This document shows positions 8,078-16,330 of a stretch of DNA of 25,257 nt, piece after piece. Source of the stretch: Deltaproteobacteria bacterium. Its GTDB lineage: Bacteria > Desulfobacterota > Desulfobacteria > Desulfobacterales > B30-G6. Every line of letters starts with the position of its first letter. Position 1 is the first letter of the stretch. The notes under the pieces were generated by a model. That model made no database searches. It was not told where the DNA came from and worked only from the letters and a program-made list of their open reading frames with translations. The translations under genes and the position numbers were made by a program. The stretch covers positions 1-25,257 of the forward strand of contig QMMS01000028.1 of the NCBI GenBank assembly GCA_003647375.1. The letters run 5' to 3'.

Positions 8078-9451
8078 CTAACGTCTGAAACGGTTTAGGG
8101 AATTAATTTCAATATCCAACAGTTTTGCAATATTATATTTTGCTTCAATGCCTTTTGGAGAACCCATGGTGGAATAGACACTCCCTATCTTATGGTCTTC
8201 TCTAACATCACTCATCACAGCAGCATCAGTAAGCTCATTAACACTAATTCCTAATTTGTCCGCCACATACTTTTTTGCATCTTTTATTTTCATAGCCCGG
8301 GTCATTTGCATGCGTGCGACCAGATCTCCGGAAGTACGCATTCCGCCCATGCCTGCGGCCATTGCATGTGGTATCGCCACCCCTGCGGGGTCTCCGTCGC
8401 CAACCTACAACCCGTCCAATCGTGTAATCTCTAAATGTGCCTTTGAAGCCATGGTCACTGCGTCAATCGGTGGTGTATAACACAATGGTAAACCGCCCAC
8501 CCCCATTCCTAAATTCGCATGTACAGGAATTTCAGCAGCGTCAACACAGGCTTTTGTGAATGTAACCGCACGTGCAATGTTCCAGGGAATAGACTCGGTA
8601 GGATCTGTATTTATCGCTGGTCCGAATATGTCCACACCAGCTTCTTGCGCGACCTTAACCTGTTCGTGGGGATAGAGCCCGGCAAGGCGTACACCGTTGT
8701 GAGAAATCTCCCCATGCATTCCCAAGATAAATTCCCCGGCCATTCCGATTTCGACACACATACTTGGGTACTTCTCCTTCAGCTCCTGCACCGCTAATAA
8801 TGTTGCTTTAAAATCAGGATCACCAGAACCCCCAACCGTATCGAAATTTATCCCATCCGCTCCAGCTTCAAATAGGGAGGATGATACATAAACCATATCA
8901 CGAACAGAATGCTCGATAGCTTCATCGTATGCATCACGCGCTTCTTTGATTTTTCCCTGAGGAATCAGTTCTGCCGGGTTGGTGACAGGCCCATCCGGTT
9001 TGGTGTAAAGACCGAGATTTGGCATTGATCCATAAAAGACAGGAGCCACCATGAGCAATTGTGCTTGCTCCATGAGAGGAACATTTTCTCGAACGATGTG
9101 TTTTGCTTGCTTGAAGCTGTAATCGAGGTCTGATAGCTCAGTGGTGTCAGCTCCGAAACAACGCTCATAGGTCTGAAGCACTTGTAAGCGACCGGTATTT
9201 ATGCCAAGCCTTCCGATCTTATTGCTTCCACCATCATAGGTCATTATAACCTCATACCCTTTTTCAACCCCTGATATGCTACAACTGCATTTGCATATTT
9301 CAAACAAATGTTTTCGTTCATCATCAGTGAGAGGCTGTATCTCTGCCCGATCTGCGGCATCCAGGGTTCCATCTTCAATGTCTTGAATTAGTTCTTTTTC
9401 ATCTATCTCAACAGAAAAACCATCTCCCATGCGGGTTATTACTTTGCTCAT
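8078..9451 (-). CDS. mtbB: Dimethylamine methyltransferase with in-frame UAG (pyrrolysine)
   Basis: MtbB demethylates dimethylamine and passes the methyl group to a corrinoid protein. Read through one amber codon the protein is 457 aa, close to the archaeal enzyme (about 467). It starts MSKVITRMGDGFSVEID, compare MATEYALRMGDGKRVYL. The segments MLGMHGEISHNGV-type, VHANLGMGVGGLP and PPIDAVT are conserved. The UAG at 8405-8407 is codon 349, in ITRLDGL-O-VGDGDPAGV, the pyrrolysine position of the family. Downstream homology continues to KLLDIEINSLNRFRR. A strong AAAGGAGG site precedes the ATG, 14 bases after the mttB stop. The terminal stop is also UAG (8078-8080). Without readthrough the product would lack its last quarter, including active-site residues. 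Confidence 0.95.
8405..8407 (-). other. In-frame amber codon, pyrrolysine 349 of MtbB
   Basis: The minus strand reads TTG TAG GTT GGC here. It lies between DGL and VGDGDP, exactly where archaeal MtbB has pyrrolysine. Homology is continuous on both sides in the same frame, so this is a recoded codon rather than a nonsense mutation. Confidence 0.95.
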
Positions 9452-9465
9452 TTAGTCCTCCTTTA

Positions 9466-10932
9466 TTATATTCCTAATTCCTTTTCCGCTTCCTCCACAA
9501 TTGAGTGAATTCTCTTTTGGATATCATCCGCTATTGGATCAGGAGTATGAGTCTCCAGAATTTCTATGGCTTTCTCCGTTGCTTTTTTGTATATATCCGG
9601 CTTGCCGGCTTGTTCCCAATCTTCACGCATCGTTCGGTCAAAAACTCTGGGCGCAGATATAGATCTCATGTGGCGTAGCGTGCTATCATGGCTGAGGAAG
9701 TCTTTCCCGATTCCAATTTCTTTTATAGCATCCACAGCCAGGGTTTCATCATTTACCGCTATCCCGTTCACCACATGCCTGACCATTTGTGCAACTTCAT
9801 TATCCAACACAAGTTGTCCAAAATCAAAGGTCATTCCCATCTCGATCATTCCCATGCCGTATATCAGGTTGGCCCCTGCCAACGCCGGCAATAACGACGT
9901 CATCGTTTTTTCATGACCGGTTTGGAAATCGGTTGCTTTTGTATCGCCCTACCCGCCGGCAACAAAGCTTGGCAATGCATAATAACGAGCCAATCTCGCA
10001 ACAGCCGCACTGATCATTGCGCATTCTGGGGATCCCACCGATGCGCTCGCCATTCTTAAATCCATGGCTGTCGTCGAACTGCCGTATATGACCGGTCCAC
10101 CCTTTATAGTGAGCTGGTTAAGCAAAATTCCAGATAGAATTTCGGCGTTATGGATTACCAATGTCCCGGCAAGTGTTACCGGAGACGAGCCTCCCGCCAT
10201 TGCCATGGAGAGAATATTGACACCGATTCCGTGTCTAGCTGCCCCCATGATGACTTCACAGGTATCTTTAACCAATTTAAGCGGGCTCACCGGACAAGTG
10301 ATCGTTGTGTAGATGGGTCTCTGCCTTAACGCATCCTTGCCACCAGCGATTACGGTAGCCATTTCCACTATTTTATCGAGTTGGTAACCTGAAAATGCTC
10401 CCATGAAAAGGTGTTTACTTGTATTGTTGAATGAATCTTCCGCATTATAAATCTGGGCAATTTCCTGAGGAACTTCATGTGCTCCAACGGCCCGTTCATA
10501 GACATCGATCTCGCTCAGATAGTCAGCCAACTTGGCTGCATTGGCCACATCTTTTCTGGTGGGCTTTCTTCTTTCACCCGTGTAGGGATCGATTACAAAA
10601 ACGCCCTCTCCAAAAGTAGTAAACCCGACTCTATTGCTTTCTAATATGGTATCGTTTTTTGGATTGCGACCTGCCAGAAAGAGCTTTGGCGGAGCACTGC
10701 GAATGGCATCTTCCACTATATATGGAGGAATTTTTACGATTTTCTTTTTTGCATTAACGGCGGCACCACCACCATCAAAAATATCCAGAGCTTCCTCATC
10801 TTCAACAAATATTCCAGTTTTCTCAAGAATCTCTAATGTTGCCAAATGAATTTCGTCGCACTCCTCTTCAGTAAATGAATTTAGGCCGAATCCGCCACTG
10901 AGCTTCTTCCCTGCATGTAGGTTTCGCTTCAT
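9466..10932 (-). CDS. mttB: Trimethylamine methyltransferase with in-frame UAG (pyrrolysine)
   Basis: MttB transfers a methyl group from trimethylamine to its corrinoid protein. Reading the single amber codon as pyrrolysine gives 488 aa, near the archaeal length (about 495). The UAG at 9949-9951 is codon 328, in RYYALPSFVAGG-O-GDTKATDFQ, the known pyrrolysine site. Homology continues downstream through GHEKTMTSLLPALAGANLIYG to the C-terminus. Family segments before it include NNTSKHLFMGAFSGYQ and CPVSPLKLVKDTCEVI. It begins the mttB-mtbB-mttC-MttB-like run, after a hairpin that follows the solute-binding protein gene. Real substrate could also be a tertiary amine made by the non-pyrrolysine homologue (for example a dimethylated product). 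The pyrrolysine family assignment itself is firm. Confidence 0.95.
9949..9951 (-). other. In-frame amber codon, pyrrolysine 328 of MttB
   Basis: The minus strand reads GGC GGG TAG GGC GAT at this point, between AGG and GDTK. The paralogue at 5862-7298 has valine at the aligned position. The frame is unbroken on both sides, so UAG is read as pyrrolysine. Confidence 0.95.
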
Positions 10933-11020
10933 TGATAAGCATCCTTATTTTATGTAACTGTTTGGAATGGAAGTTAAACTGTGTTCTTCTATCGGTTTTG
11001 GCGTCCCAGGCATAGAAGAA

Positions 11021-11052
11021 CTGGAGCCTTGTTATTAACAACAAGGCTCCAG
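11021..11052 (-). terminator. Hairpin after the solute-binding protein gene
   Basis: This is a perfect 13-bp inverted repeat (CTGGAGCCTTGTT / AACAAGGCTCCAG) with a 6-base loop. It begins 6 bases beyond the stop of the solute-binding protein gene. On the minus strand it is followed by TTCTTCTATG, a weak U-rich tail. It may be a full terminator, or an attenuating or RNA-stabilising hairpin that makes the binding protein more abundant than the downstream methyltransferases. Confidence 0.7.
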
Positions 11053-11058
11053 CTTTGA

Positions 11059-12642
11059 TTATGCAAACCACCATCGTTCATGGATTCTACGACCGTCATA
11101 CATGGCATTGGAGGCAATGGTGTTATACCTCAATTTACTGCTTGCTACATAAACAAAGTTACTAAAAATGGGAATGATTGAGGAACCTTCATCATGGACA
11201 ATTTTTTGCATTTCCCAATACATATCGCGACGCTTGACTTCATTCAGCTCAGATCGAGCCTCTTTGAGGAGCTTGTCGAATCGTGCATTCTTCCAATAGC
11301 TCTCATTCCAGTTTGCTGATCCAGCATATACAAGCGATAACATCCAGTCTTCTGTGGGCCTACCATACCAGAAACTCCAGCACATGCCTTTCTTCATCCA
11401 TACATCCTCCCAATAACCGTCATTCGGTACCTTTTTAGTCTTGAGTTTCACTCCTGCTTTTTCGGCAGACTCTTGGAATAAGAGAGCCGAGTCTATTGCC
11501 CCGGCAAAAGCTGTATCAGCGGCATAAAGCTCGAAAGTATGATCTAACATACCGGCTTTCTTCAAGTAAAATTTAGCCTTATCCGGATCATAAGTCCTCT
11601 GAGGCAATTCAGAGTTGAAATATCGGTTCTTCTGTGAGATTGGATGATCGTTTCCAAGAGAACCGTAACCACGTAAAACCTGTTTTAACATCAACTCACG
11701 ATCAAAAGCGTATTTTAATCCCAATCGGACATTATTATCATTGAAGGGCTTCTGGGTCGTCAACATAGGCATGGTATAGTGGGCATACCCTGGAACGTCT
11801 ATAATTTGCACATTTTTATTCTTTTTCAGAAATTGAACCGTCTTAAGATCAGGTCGGGCAAATACATCTAATTCGCCGGTTACTACAGCAGAGGTCCTGG
11901 ATACGACATCCGGTAAGGCCATCGTTTCAACTTCATCAAAATAGGGAAGTCCCTCCTTGAAATAATTTGGGTTACGCGTAGTGAAAGCCCGGACACCTGG
12001 CTCCCAACTTTTAAGGATAAAGGGGCCTGTTCCCATCCCTTTTTCAAAATCGGTTGTCCCGTTTGGTACGACCATAAGATTCACTTCTGCCAAGAAATAG
12101 GGGAAGTCGGCATTCCCTGATTCAAGTGTGAAGATCACCTGGTTGTTACCATCTTTCTTTATGTCCGTAACAGGCTTAAGAATACCTTTTGCCGGAGATT
12201 TGGTCTTTTCGGTTCTACTAAGATTTATGGAATAGATAACGTCATCAGCATCCAGCGGCTTGCCGTTATGAAATTCGACGCCTTTTCGGAGGTTGAAAAT
12301 CCATTGTTTTGCATCCGGTGTTGACTCCCAGTTTTCCGCAAGCTCCGGGGTAGCAACACCTTTTTCATCAATTACAATCAACTGGTTTCGACATTGTTGA
12401 CTGACCAATTGAGGCATAATATCTGTCAACAATGTGATATCTAGGCTCTCTGTTGTGGCACCACTGTGGCTCCCAATTCTCAAGCGGCCACCCTGTTTGG
12501 GGGTTGCGGCATGTGCTGTGCTATTAGCCAATAAAGGCGACATAGCCACAGAAAGCCCCATAGCAGACACGTAGGCTAAGAAATCGCGGCGAGTAATTTT
12601 CCCTTGAAATAGCAAACGTTCCAACTCCTGCAATTTTTCCAT
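11059..12642 (-). CDS. ABC transporter substrate-binding protein, family 5 (Tat signal)
   Basis: This is a 527-aa extracytoplasmic solute-binding protein of the peptide/nickel family (SBP family 5, DppA/OppA-like). The N-terminus has a twin-arginine signal, ITRRDFLAYVSAMGLSVAMS, ending AHAA at about residue 46. The mature part starts with the family pattern TPKQGGRLRIGS, then AENWESTPDAKQWIFNLRKGVEFHNGKPLDADDVIYSI and, further on, the RLGLKYAFDRELMLKQVLRGYG segment. Substrates in this family range from peptides to amines and sugars, so specificity cannot be read. Its position suggests it imports the amine degraded by the cluster. No permease or ATPase genes are next to it, so the rest of the transporter must be elsewhere. 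Confidence 0.92.
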   Translation of the reverse strand: MEKLQELERLLFQGKITRRDFLAYVSAMGLSVAMSPLLANSTAHAATPKQGGRLRIGSHSGATTESLDITLLTDIMPQLVSQQCRNQLIVIDEKGVATPELAENWESTPDAKQWIFNLRKGVEFHNGKPLDADDVIYSINLSRTEKTKSPAKGILKPVTDIKKDGNNQVIFTLESGNADFPYFLAEVNLMVVPNGTTDFEKGMGTGPFILKSWEPGVRAFTTRNPNYFKEGLPYFDEVETMALPDVVSRTSAVVTGELDVFARPDLKTVQFLKKNKNVQIIDVPGYAHYTMPMLTTQKPFNDNNVRLGLKYAFDRELMLKQVLRGYGSLGNDHPISQKNRYFNSELPQRTYDPDKAKFYLKKAGMLDHTFELYAADTAFAGAIDSALLFQESAEKAGVKLKTKKVPNDGYWEDVWMKKGMCWSFWYGRPTEDWMLSLVYAGSANWNESYWKNARFDKLLKEARSELNEVKRRDMYWEMQKIVHDEGSSIIPIFSNFVYVASSKLRYNTIASNAMYDGRRIHERWWFA

Positions 12643-12768
12643 CGTTTTTTCCTCCTTTGAATTTAAAGAGTTATGCTACTGATGAGTTTTCGAACAACAA
12701 ACTTCTCAATTCCCATTAAAATGAAAGTAATTAATTGCATAAACAAGTATTTAAATCGATATAACTTC

Positions 12769-14067
12769 TCAGGAAATTACAGCAAAAGAATCATCCATGA
12801 TTTGGAGTGACTGATCTATCTGGACTTTAGTCATGACAACAGAAGGGACAAGCCGAATTGAATTGCCAAACCAGCCTTGTCCAGCTGGCAAAATCAAACC
12901 TCTCTTACCAGCCTCTTTTTTCAACCTAATTGATTCCTCTTTTGCAGGCTCTTTGGTTTTACGGTCTTTTACGAGCTCGACCCCTATCATTACACCTTTA
13001 CCGCGAACATCGCCTATGACATCATATTTGTCTTGTAATTTCCTTAATCCATTCATCCAATATTTTCCCAATTCTTCGGCACGTTCCCATGGCTTTTCTT
13101 TCATTATCGTTTCAATACTTGCCAGCGCAGCAGCCGCCATCAACGGGTTACTTCCAAAAGTTGTATAGTATAGAGGCGGCTCCGGCTCCGCAAATGCTTG
13201 GGCTATTTCGTCAGTGGTTAAAAGCGCCGATATTGGCAGCCCCCCCCCTAATGTTTTTGACATCGTGATCATATCAGGAACGATTCCATAATGCTCAAAA
13301 CAAAACTTTTTGCCGGTGCTGCCGAATGCAGTAAAGATTTCATCCATGAAGAGAAGAATATTGTGTTTATCAAGAATATTTTTGATTTCCTGAAAATAAC
13401 CATCCGGGGCTGGTATATTGCCGGCGGTTCCTTGTATGGGTTCTGTTACGAAAACGGCCACTTCGGAGGATGTATCATAATACAAAGCATCTTCCAGCAT
13501 TTTGGCACACTGTAAGTTACAAGCTGGATATTCCAAGCCAAGCTGGCACCGATAGCAATAATACGAAGGGATGCGCGTCACCCCTGGTAACATAGGTCCC
13601 ATCCCTTTTTTTAATGGTGCAAAACCTAACAGACTGCGAGCACCATGAGTTCTCCCGTGAAAGTCGCCATATAGTGATACCATTTCATATTTTTTAGTGT
13701 ATTTTTTAGCTAGAAATAGAGCGACCTCAACTGCTTCAGCCCCTGCATTTGCAAAGTAAACCTTGTTAAAAGGTTCAGGTACCACGGATAGAAGCTTTTC
13801 AGCCAGGTCCCTGGCGGGTTTTGTATTATAGTCGATAGCTAAGGAATACATTTTCCCGACTTGTTCTTTCACAGCCTCAACTACCGCAGGGTGGTTATAG
13901 CCGATCAATGTCGCACATCCATGGGAACAAAGTAAGTCGATATATTCTCTTCCTTCCGAATCTTTCAACACAGCCCCTTTTGCCTCGACAAAAATAATTT
14001 CTTCATCCCCAAAATGGTGTCGAACACATGGCAAAAAATAATTTCCGTTTTCACTTTTTATTTCCAT
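12769..14067 (-). CDS. Class III PLP-dependent aminotransferase
   Basis: This 432-aa enzyme belongs to the omega-amino acid/GABA and alanine-glyoxylate aminotransferase group. The PLP lysine is K271 in MSKTLGGGLP and the pyridine-nitrogen aspartate is D242 in LLFMDEIFTAFGSTGKKF. Other family segments are SLYGDFHGRTHGARSL and VTEPIQGTAGN. An unusual insert at 171-187 holds four cysteines, CYRCQLGLEYPACNLQC, which could bind a metal or an iron-sulfur cluster; similar inserts occur in a subgroup of the family. The likely job is to deaminate a terminal amine left after demethylation, giving a semialdehyde. That fits the aldehyde oxidoreductase encoded 27 bases upstream. The exact substrate is unknown. 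The codons for TLGGGLP contain a run of nine G. Confidence 0.93.
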   Translation of the reverse strand: MEIKSENGNYFLPCVRHHFGDEEIIFVEAKGAVLKDSEGREYIDLLCSHGCATLIGYNHPAVVEAVKEQVGKMYSLAIDYNTKPARDLAEKLLSVVPEPFNKVYFANAGAEAVEVALFLAKKYTKKYEMVSLYGDFHGRTHGARSLLGFAPLKKGMGPMLPGVTRIPSYYCYRCQLGLEYPACNLQCAKMLEDALYYDTSSEVAVFVTEPIQGTAGNIPAPDGYFQEIKNILDKHNILLFMDEIFTAFGSTGKKFCFEHYGIVPDMITMSKTLGGGLPISALLTTDEIAQAFAEPEPPLYYTTFGSNPLMAAAALASIETIMKEKPWERAEELGKYWMNGLRKLQDKYDVIGDVRGKGVMIGVELVKDRKTKEPAKEESIRLKKEAGKRGLILPAGQGWFGNSIRLVPSVVMTKVQIDQSLQIMDDSFAVIS

Positions 14068-14094
14068 TGTTCTGTCCTTTCCGCAGTTAAGATA

Positions 14095-15858
14095 TTAACC
14101 AAAATCTAAATCATCCACCGGGATACCATCCTCATTCCAACCTCTAAGCTGGTAATAATTCTGAATCATTTTTTCCAGTTCTTCCGGTTTAATAACCTTC
14201 CCACCACTTATGGGCTCGGAGAAATATCTCGGTGGCAGGGTATCATCCTTTTTCGATATGCCTTCTCGCAGGTTAAACCGTCGGCTAAGATTACGAATGT
14301 TCGCCGCAATTTCTTTAAGACCATCATGGTTAAGTTTCATGCCCATTGTGCCTTGGATTATTTTGGCCAAACCATCCCAAGCATAGATATCACGATAAAA
14401 CCTGCAGGTAATAAATGCATCATGCAGCGTAAGGCGATCTTCGAAATCAATTGCTATTTCAGCCTTACCTTCAATTTCATCAGGTGCTATTTGCCCGGAC
14501 AGTTCAGCCTTGAAAACAGTGCTTCGTAAATGGCATGCGCCTCTATCCGAAGTCGCATACGCCAGGCCCATTCCTTTTAGAACTCTTGGATCATAAGCTG
14601 AAGGCTCTAAACCTTTAACGTGAATGGCTATATCTTTCATACCCCATTCTTGAGCTGCATGTCGTATCCCTTCAGCCAAAACAGCTCCTATGCCACGTCG
14701 ATAGGCAATATCATTTAGTAATGAAACAATACCGTCTACATCTCCGTAGTCATACTTTTCTTTGATTTTGCCTCGTCTGGAAGCTTCTATAGTAAAAGCG
14801 GCTAAATTGCCTGCGGTAATTGTATCCAAGCCCAACCGATCACAGACATCGTTGAGGTAGACGATCTCATTAATATTAGGAATCTCGCAGAGGCCCCCAA
14901 AAGAATATATTGTCTCAAATTCGGGGCCTTCAAGTTTTAAGCCTTTATGCCTACCATCCCTTACTTCGGTTAACCTTCCGCAGGCCATTAAGCATTTAGC
15001 ACAAGCATGGGGCTTGACATTACACTGTTCATGAAGACCTTCGGCCGAAATATTCTCCCAACCGTCAAGAGTACCTTTAGACCAATAACGCGTGGGAAAT
15101 GAACCGATTTTATTGAGAACACTCACCAGAGCCGGTGTGCCCTTAGTCTTAAAACCTTGTATGACAGGATTTGTCTTTCTTTCAGAACTTATCTGAGACC
15201 ATAGTTCTTCCAATATTTCAGGTTCGGCTACCTCTTTTTGGGCGGACCCGCTAAAGGCCATACCCTTAATATTTTTAGCGCCTAAAACCGCACCAATACC
15301 TGTCCTTCCGGCAGATCGCCAGTAATTGTTTGCCACTAACGAAAAACGCACAAGGTTTTCACCCGCAGGACCTATAACCATGATACCGGATTGTTTACCT
15401 ACAAGATCACGAACAGCGTCTTGGGCGTCATAAACCTCCATCCCCCAAATATTTCCCGCTTCGTGAAAAGTTATGCCGTTGTCCGTAATTTCCAGAACAG
15501 TCGGGCTTGATGCAGCGCCCCGCAATATGAAAGCATCGTACCCAACATGCCCCATGAATTCTGCAACAGACCCCCCCGAATAGGACTCAGCATATATCCC
15601 TGTTTGAGGTGATTTACTGAATAAACCATACCGACTGGAACCCCATACTTTGGTATTTACAGTCGGGCCTAACGCGATCACCACGTGATTATCCGGAGAA
15701 AAAGGATCAATATTTGGCTTGTTCTTTTTTAAGAGCAGGTACGTGGCAAGACCCTTTCCTCCTATCAGAGACTCATAGATGCTGTCTGGGATTTCTATAG
15801 TGTTGCTGGTTTCATGCGTCAGATCAATTTCCAATACTTTCCCGTAAACCCCCTTCAT
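14095..15858 (-). CDS. Aldehyde:ferredoxin oxidoreductase (tungsten enzyme family)
   Basis: This is a 587-aa AOR-family protein that oxidises aldehydes to acids with ferredoxin, using a bis-pterin tungsten (or molybdenum) cofactor and one 4Fe-4S cluster. The N-terminus GVYGKVLEIDLT and GGKGLATYLL are typical. Pterin-binding segments include AGRTGIGAVLGAKNIK (about 183-198) and ATSDRGACHLRS (435-446). Cluster ligands are C286, C289 and C293 in HACAKCLMAC, plus C485 in AFITCRF. The length fits the family. It lies 27 bases before the aminotransferase gene and is probably co-transcribed, suggesting that it oxidises the semialdehyde made by transamination. Its ATG overlaps a UGA that ends a possible UAG-readthrough extension of the 103-aa gene. 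Confidence 0.94.
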   Translation of the reverse strand: MKGVYGKVLEIDLTHETSNTIEIPDSIYESLIGGKGLATYLLLKKNKPNIDPFSPDNHVVIALGPTVNTKVWGSSRYGLFSKSPQTGIYAESYSGGSVAEFMGHVGYDAFILRGAASSPTVLEITDNGITFHEAGNIWGMEVYDAQDAVRDLVGKQSGIMVIGPAGENLVRFSLVANNYWRSAGRTGIGAVLGAKNIKGMAFSGSAQKEVAEPEILEELWSQISSERKTNPVIQGFKTKGTPALVSVLNKIGSFPTRYWSKGTLDGWENISAEGLHEQCNVKPHACAKCLMACGRLTEVRDGRHKGLKLEGPEFETIYSFGGLCEIPNINEIVYLNDVCDRLGLDTITAGNLAAFTIEASRRGKIKEKYDYGDVDGIVSLLNDIAYRRGIGAVLAEGIRHAAQEWGMKDIAIHVKGLEPSAYDPRVLKGMGLAYATSDRGACHLRSTVFKAELSGQIAPDEIEGKAEIAIDFEDRLTLHDAFITCRFYRDIYAWDGLAKIIQGTMGMKLNHDGLKEIAANIRNLSRRFNLREGISKKDDTLPPRYFSEPISGGKVIKPEELEKMIQNYYQLRGWNEDGIPVDDLDFG

Positions 15859-15935
15859 AATTTTCTTCCTTTTATCTTATTTGCGTTAATATGATGAGTT
15901 AAACGATTCTTAATAAACCTGCTGAAATACCCTGA

Positions 15936-16247
15936 CTACGGTGGATCATACATGTATAAGTTAAGATCTTTAGATAAACTCAGCTCCAAAATATTCATTA
16001 GCATTTTCTCTTTATGCTTTGGAGACAATTTAACTACTAGACAGGTTCTGTGATCTTCTTTCTCGCTGAAAAAGTTGTACTTAATGCCTCCTTTATTAAA
16101 TACTGAGAGAAAATCAATTATTTCTTGAAAACGGGTCCTTGGTTCACCATAGGTGTTTTGTTCAAAAATTAGATAGCTGTATTCAGGATCTAATCTGTCG
16201 TTGATACTTCCGAAACGAGCAAACACTGATTTAGTGTGTTGATTCAT
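15936..16247 (-). CDS. Unknown 103-aa protein ending in UAG
   Basis: I do not recognise a family. The protein is hydrophilic, with mixed charge and no signal peptide or membrane helix (for example EPRTRFQEIIDFLSVFNKGG and CLVVKLSPKHKEKMLMNILE). It is likely real because it fills the gap between two operon genes on the same strand and its residue use looks protein-like. The ATG at 16247 has no good ribosome-binding site. It ends in UAG at 15936-15938. The frame then stays open for 26 codons to a UGA that overlaps the next gene's ATG (ATGA at 15858), so in a pyrrolysine-decoding cell a longer form of 130 aa is conceivable. Confidence 0.6.
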   Translation of the reverse strand: MNQHTKSVFARFGSINDRLDPEYSYLIFEQNTYGEPRTRFQEIIDFLSVFNKGGIKYNFFSEKEDHRTCLVVKLSPKHKEKMLMNILELSLSKDLNLYMYDPP

Positions 16248-16270
16248 TTATTAAGACTTTATAGATAATC

Positions 16271-16310
16271 ATTGTTCACAGGCTTTAGAGCACCAACCTA
16301 TAGAAACAAT
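16271..16310 (-). other. 40-base hairpin between dehydratase and 103-aa gene
   Basis: On the minus strand ATTGTTT and GAACAAT can pair over 7 bases (one G-U), enclosing a second short stem (AGGT/GCCT) with a 12-base loop containing CTCTAAA. It lies within the 83-base gap after the IlvD-like gene. It may be an RNA processing or attenuation site; no terminator-like U tract follows. Confidence 0.35.
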
Positions 16311-16330
16311 AAATCCTCATTTAATATTTA

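Noticed and set aside
8078..8380. Separate 100-aa gene after mtbB
   Set aside because: It is the C-terminal part of MtbB beyond the pyrrolysine codon.
9466..9903. Separate small gene covering the C-terminal part of MttB
   Set aside because: It is the continuation of mttB after the in-frame UAG, not an independent gene.
16271..16310. Possible tRNA-Pyl: the minus strand has CTCTAAA, as in the pyrrolysine anticodon loop, inside a 7-bp outer stem
   Set aside because: The whole structure is only 40 bases, lacks D and T arms, and the bases flanking the loop do not form an anticodon stem.
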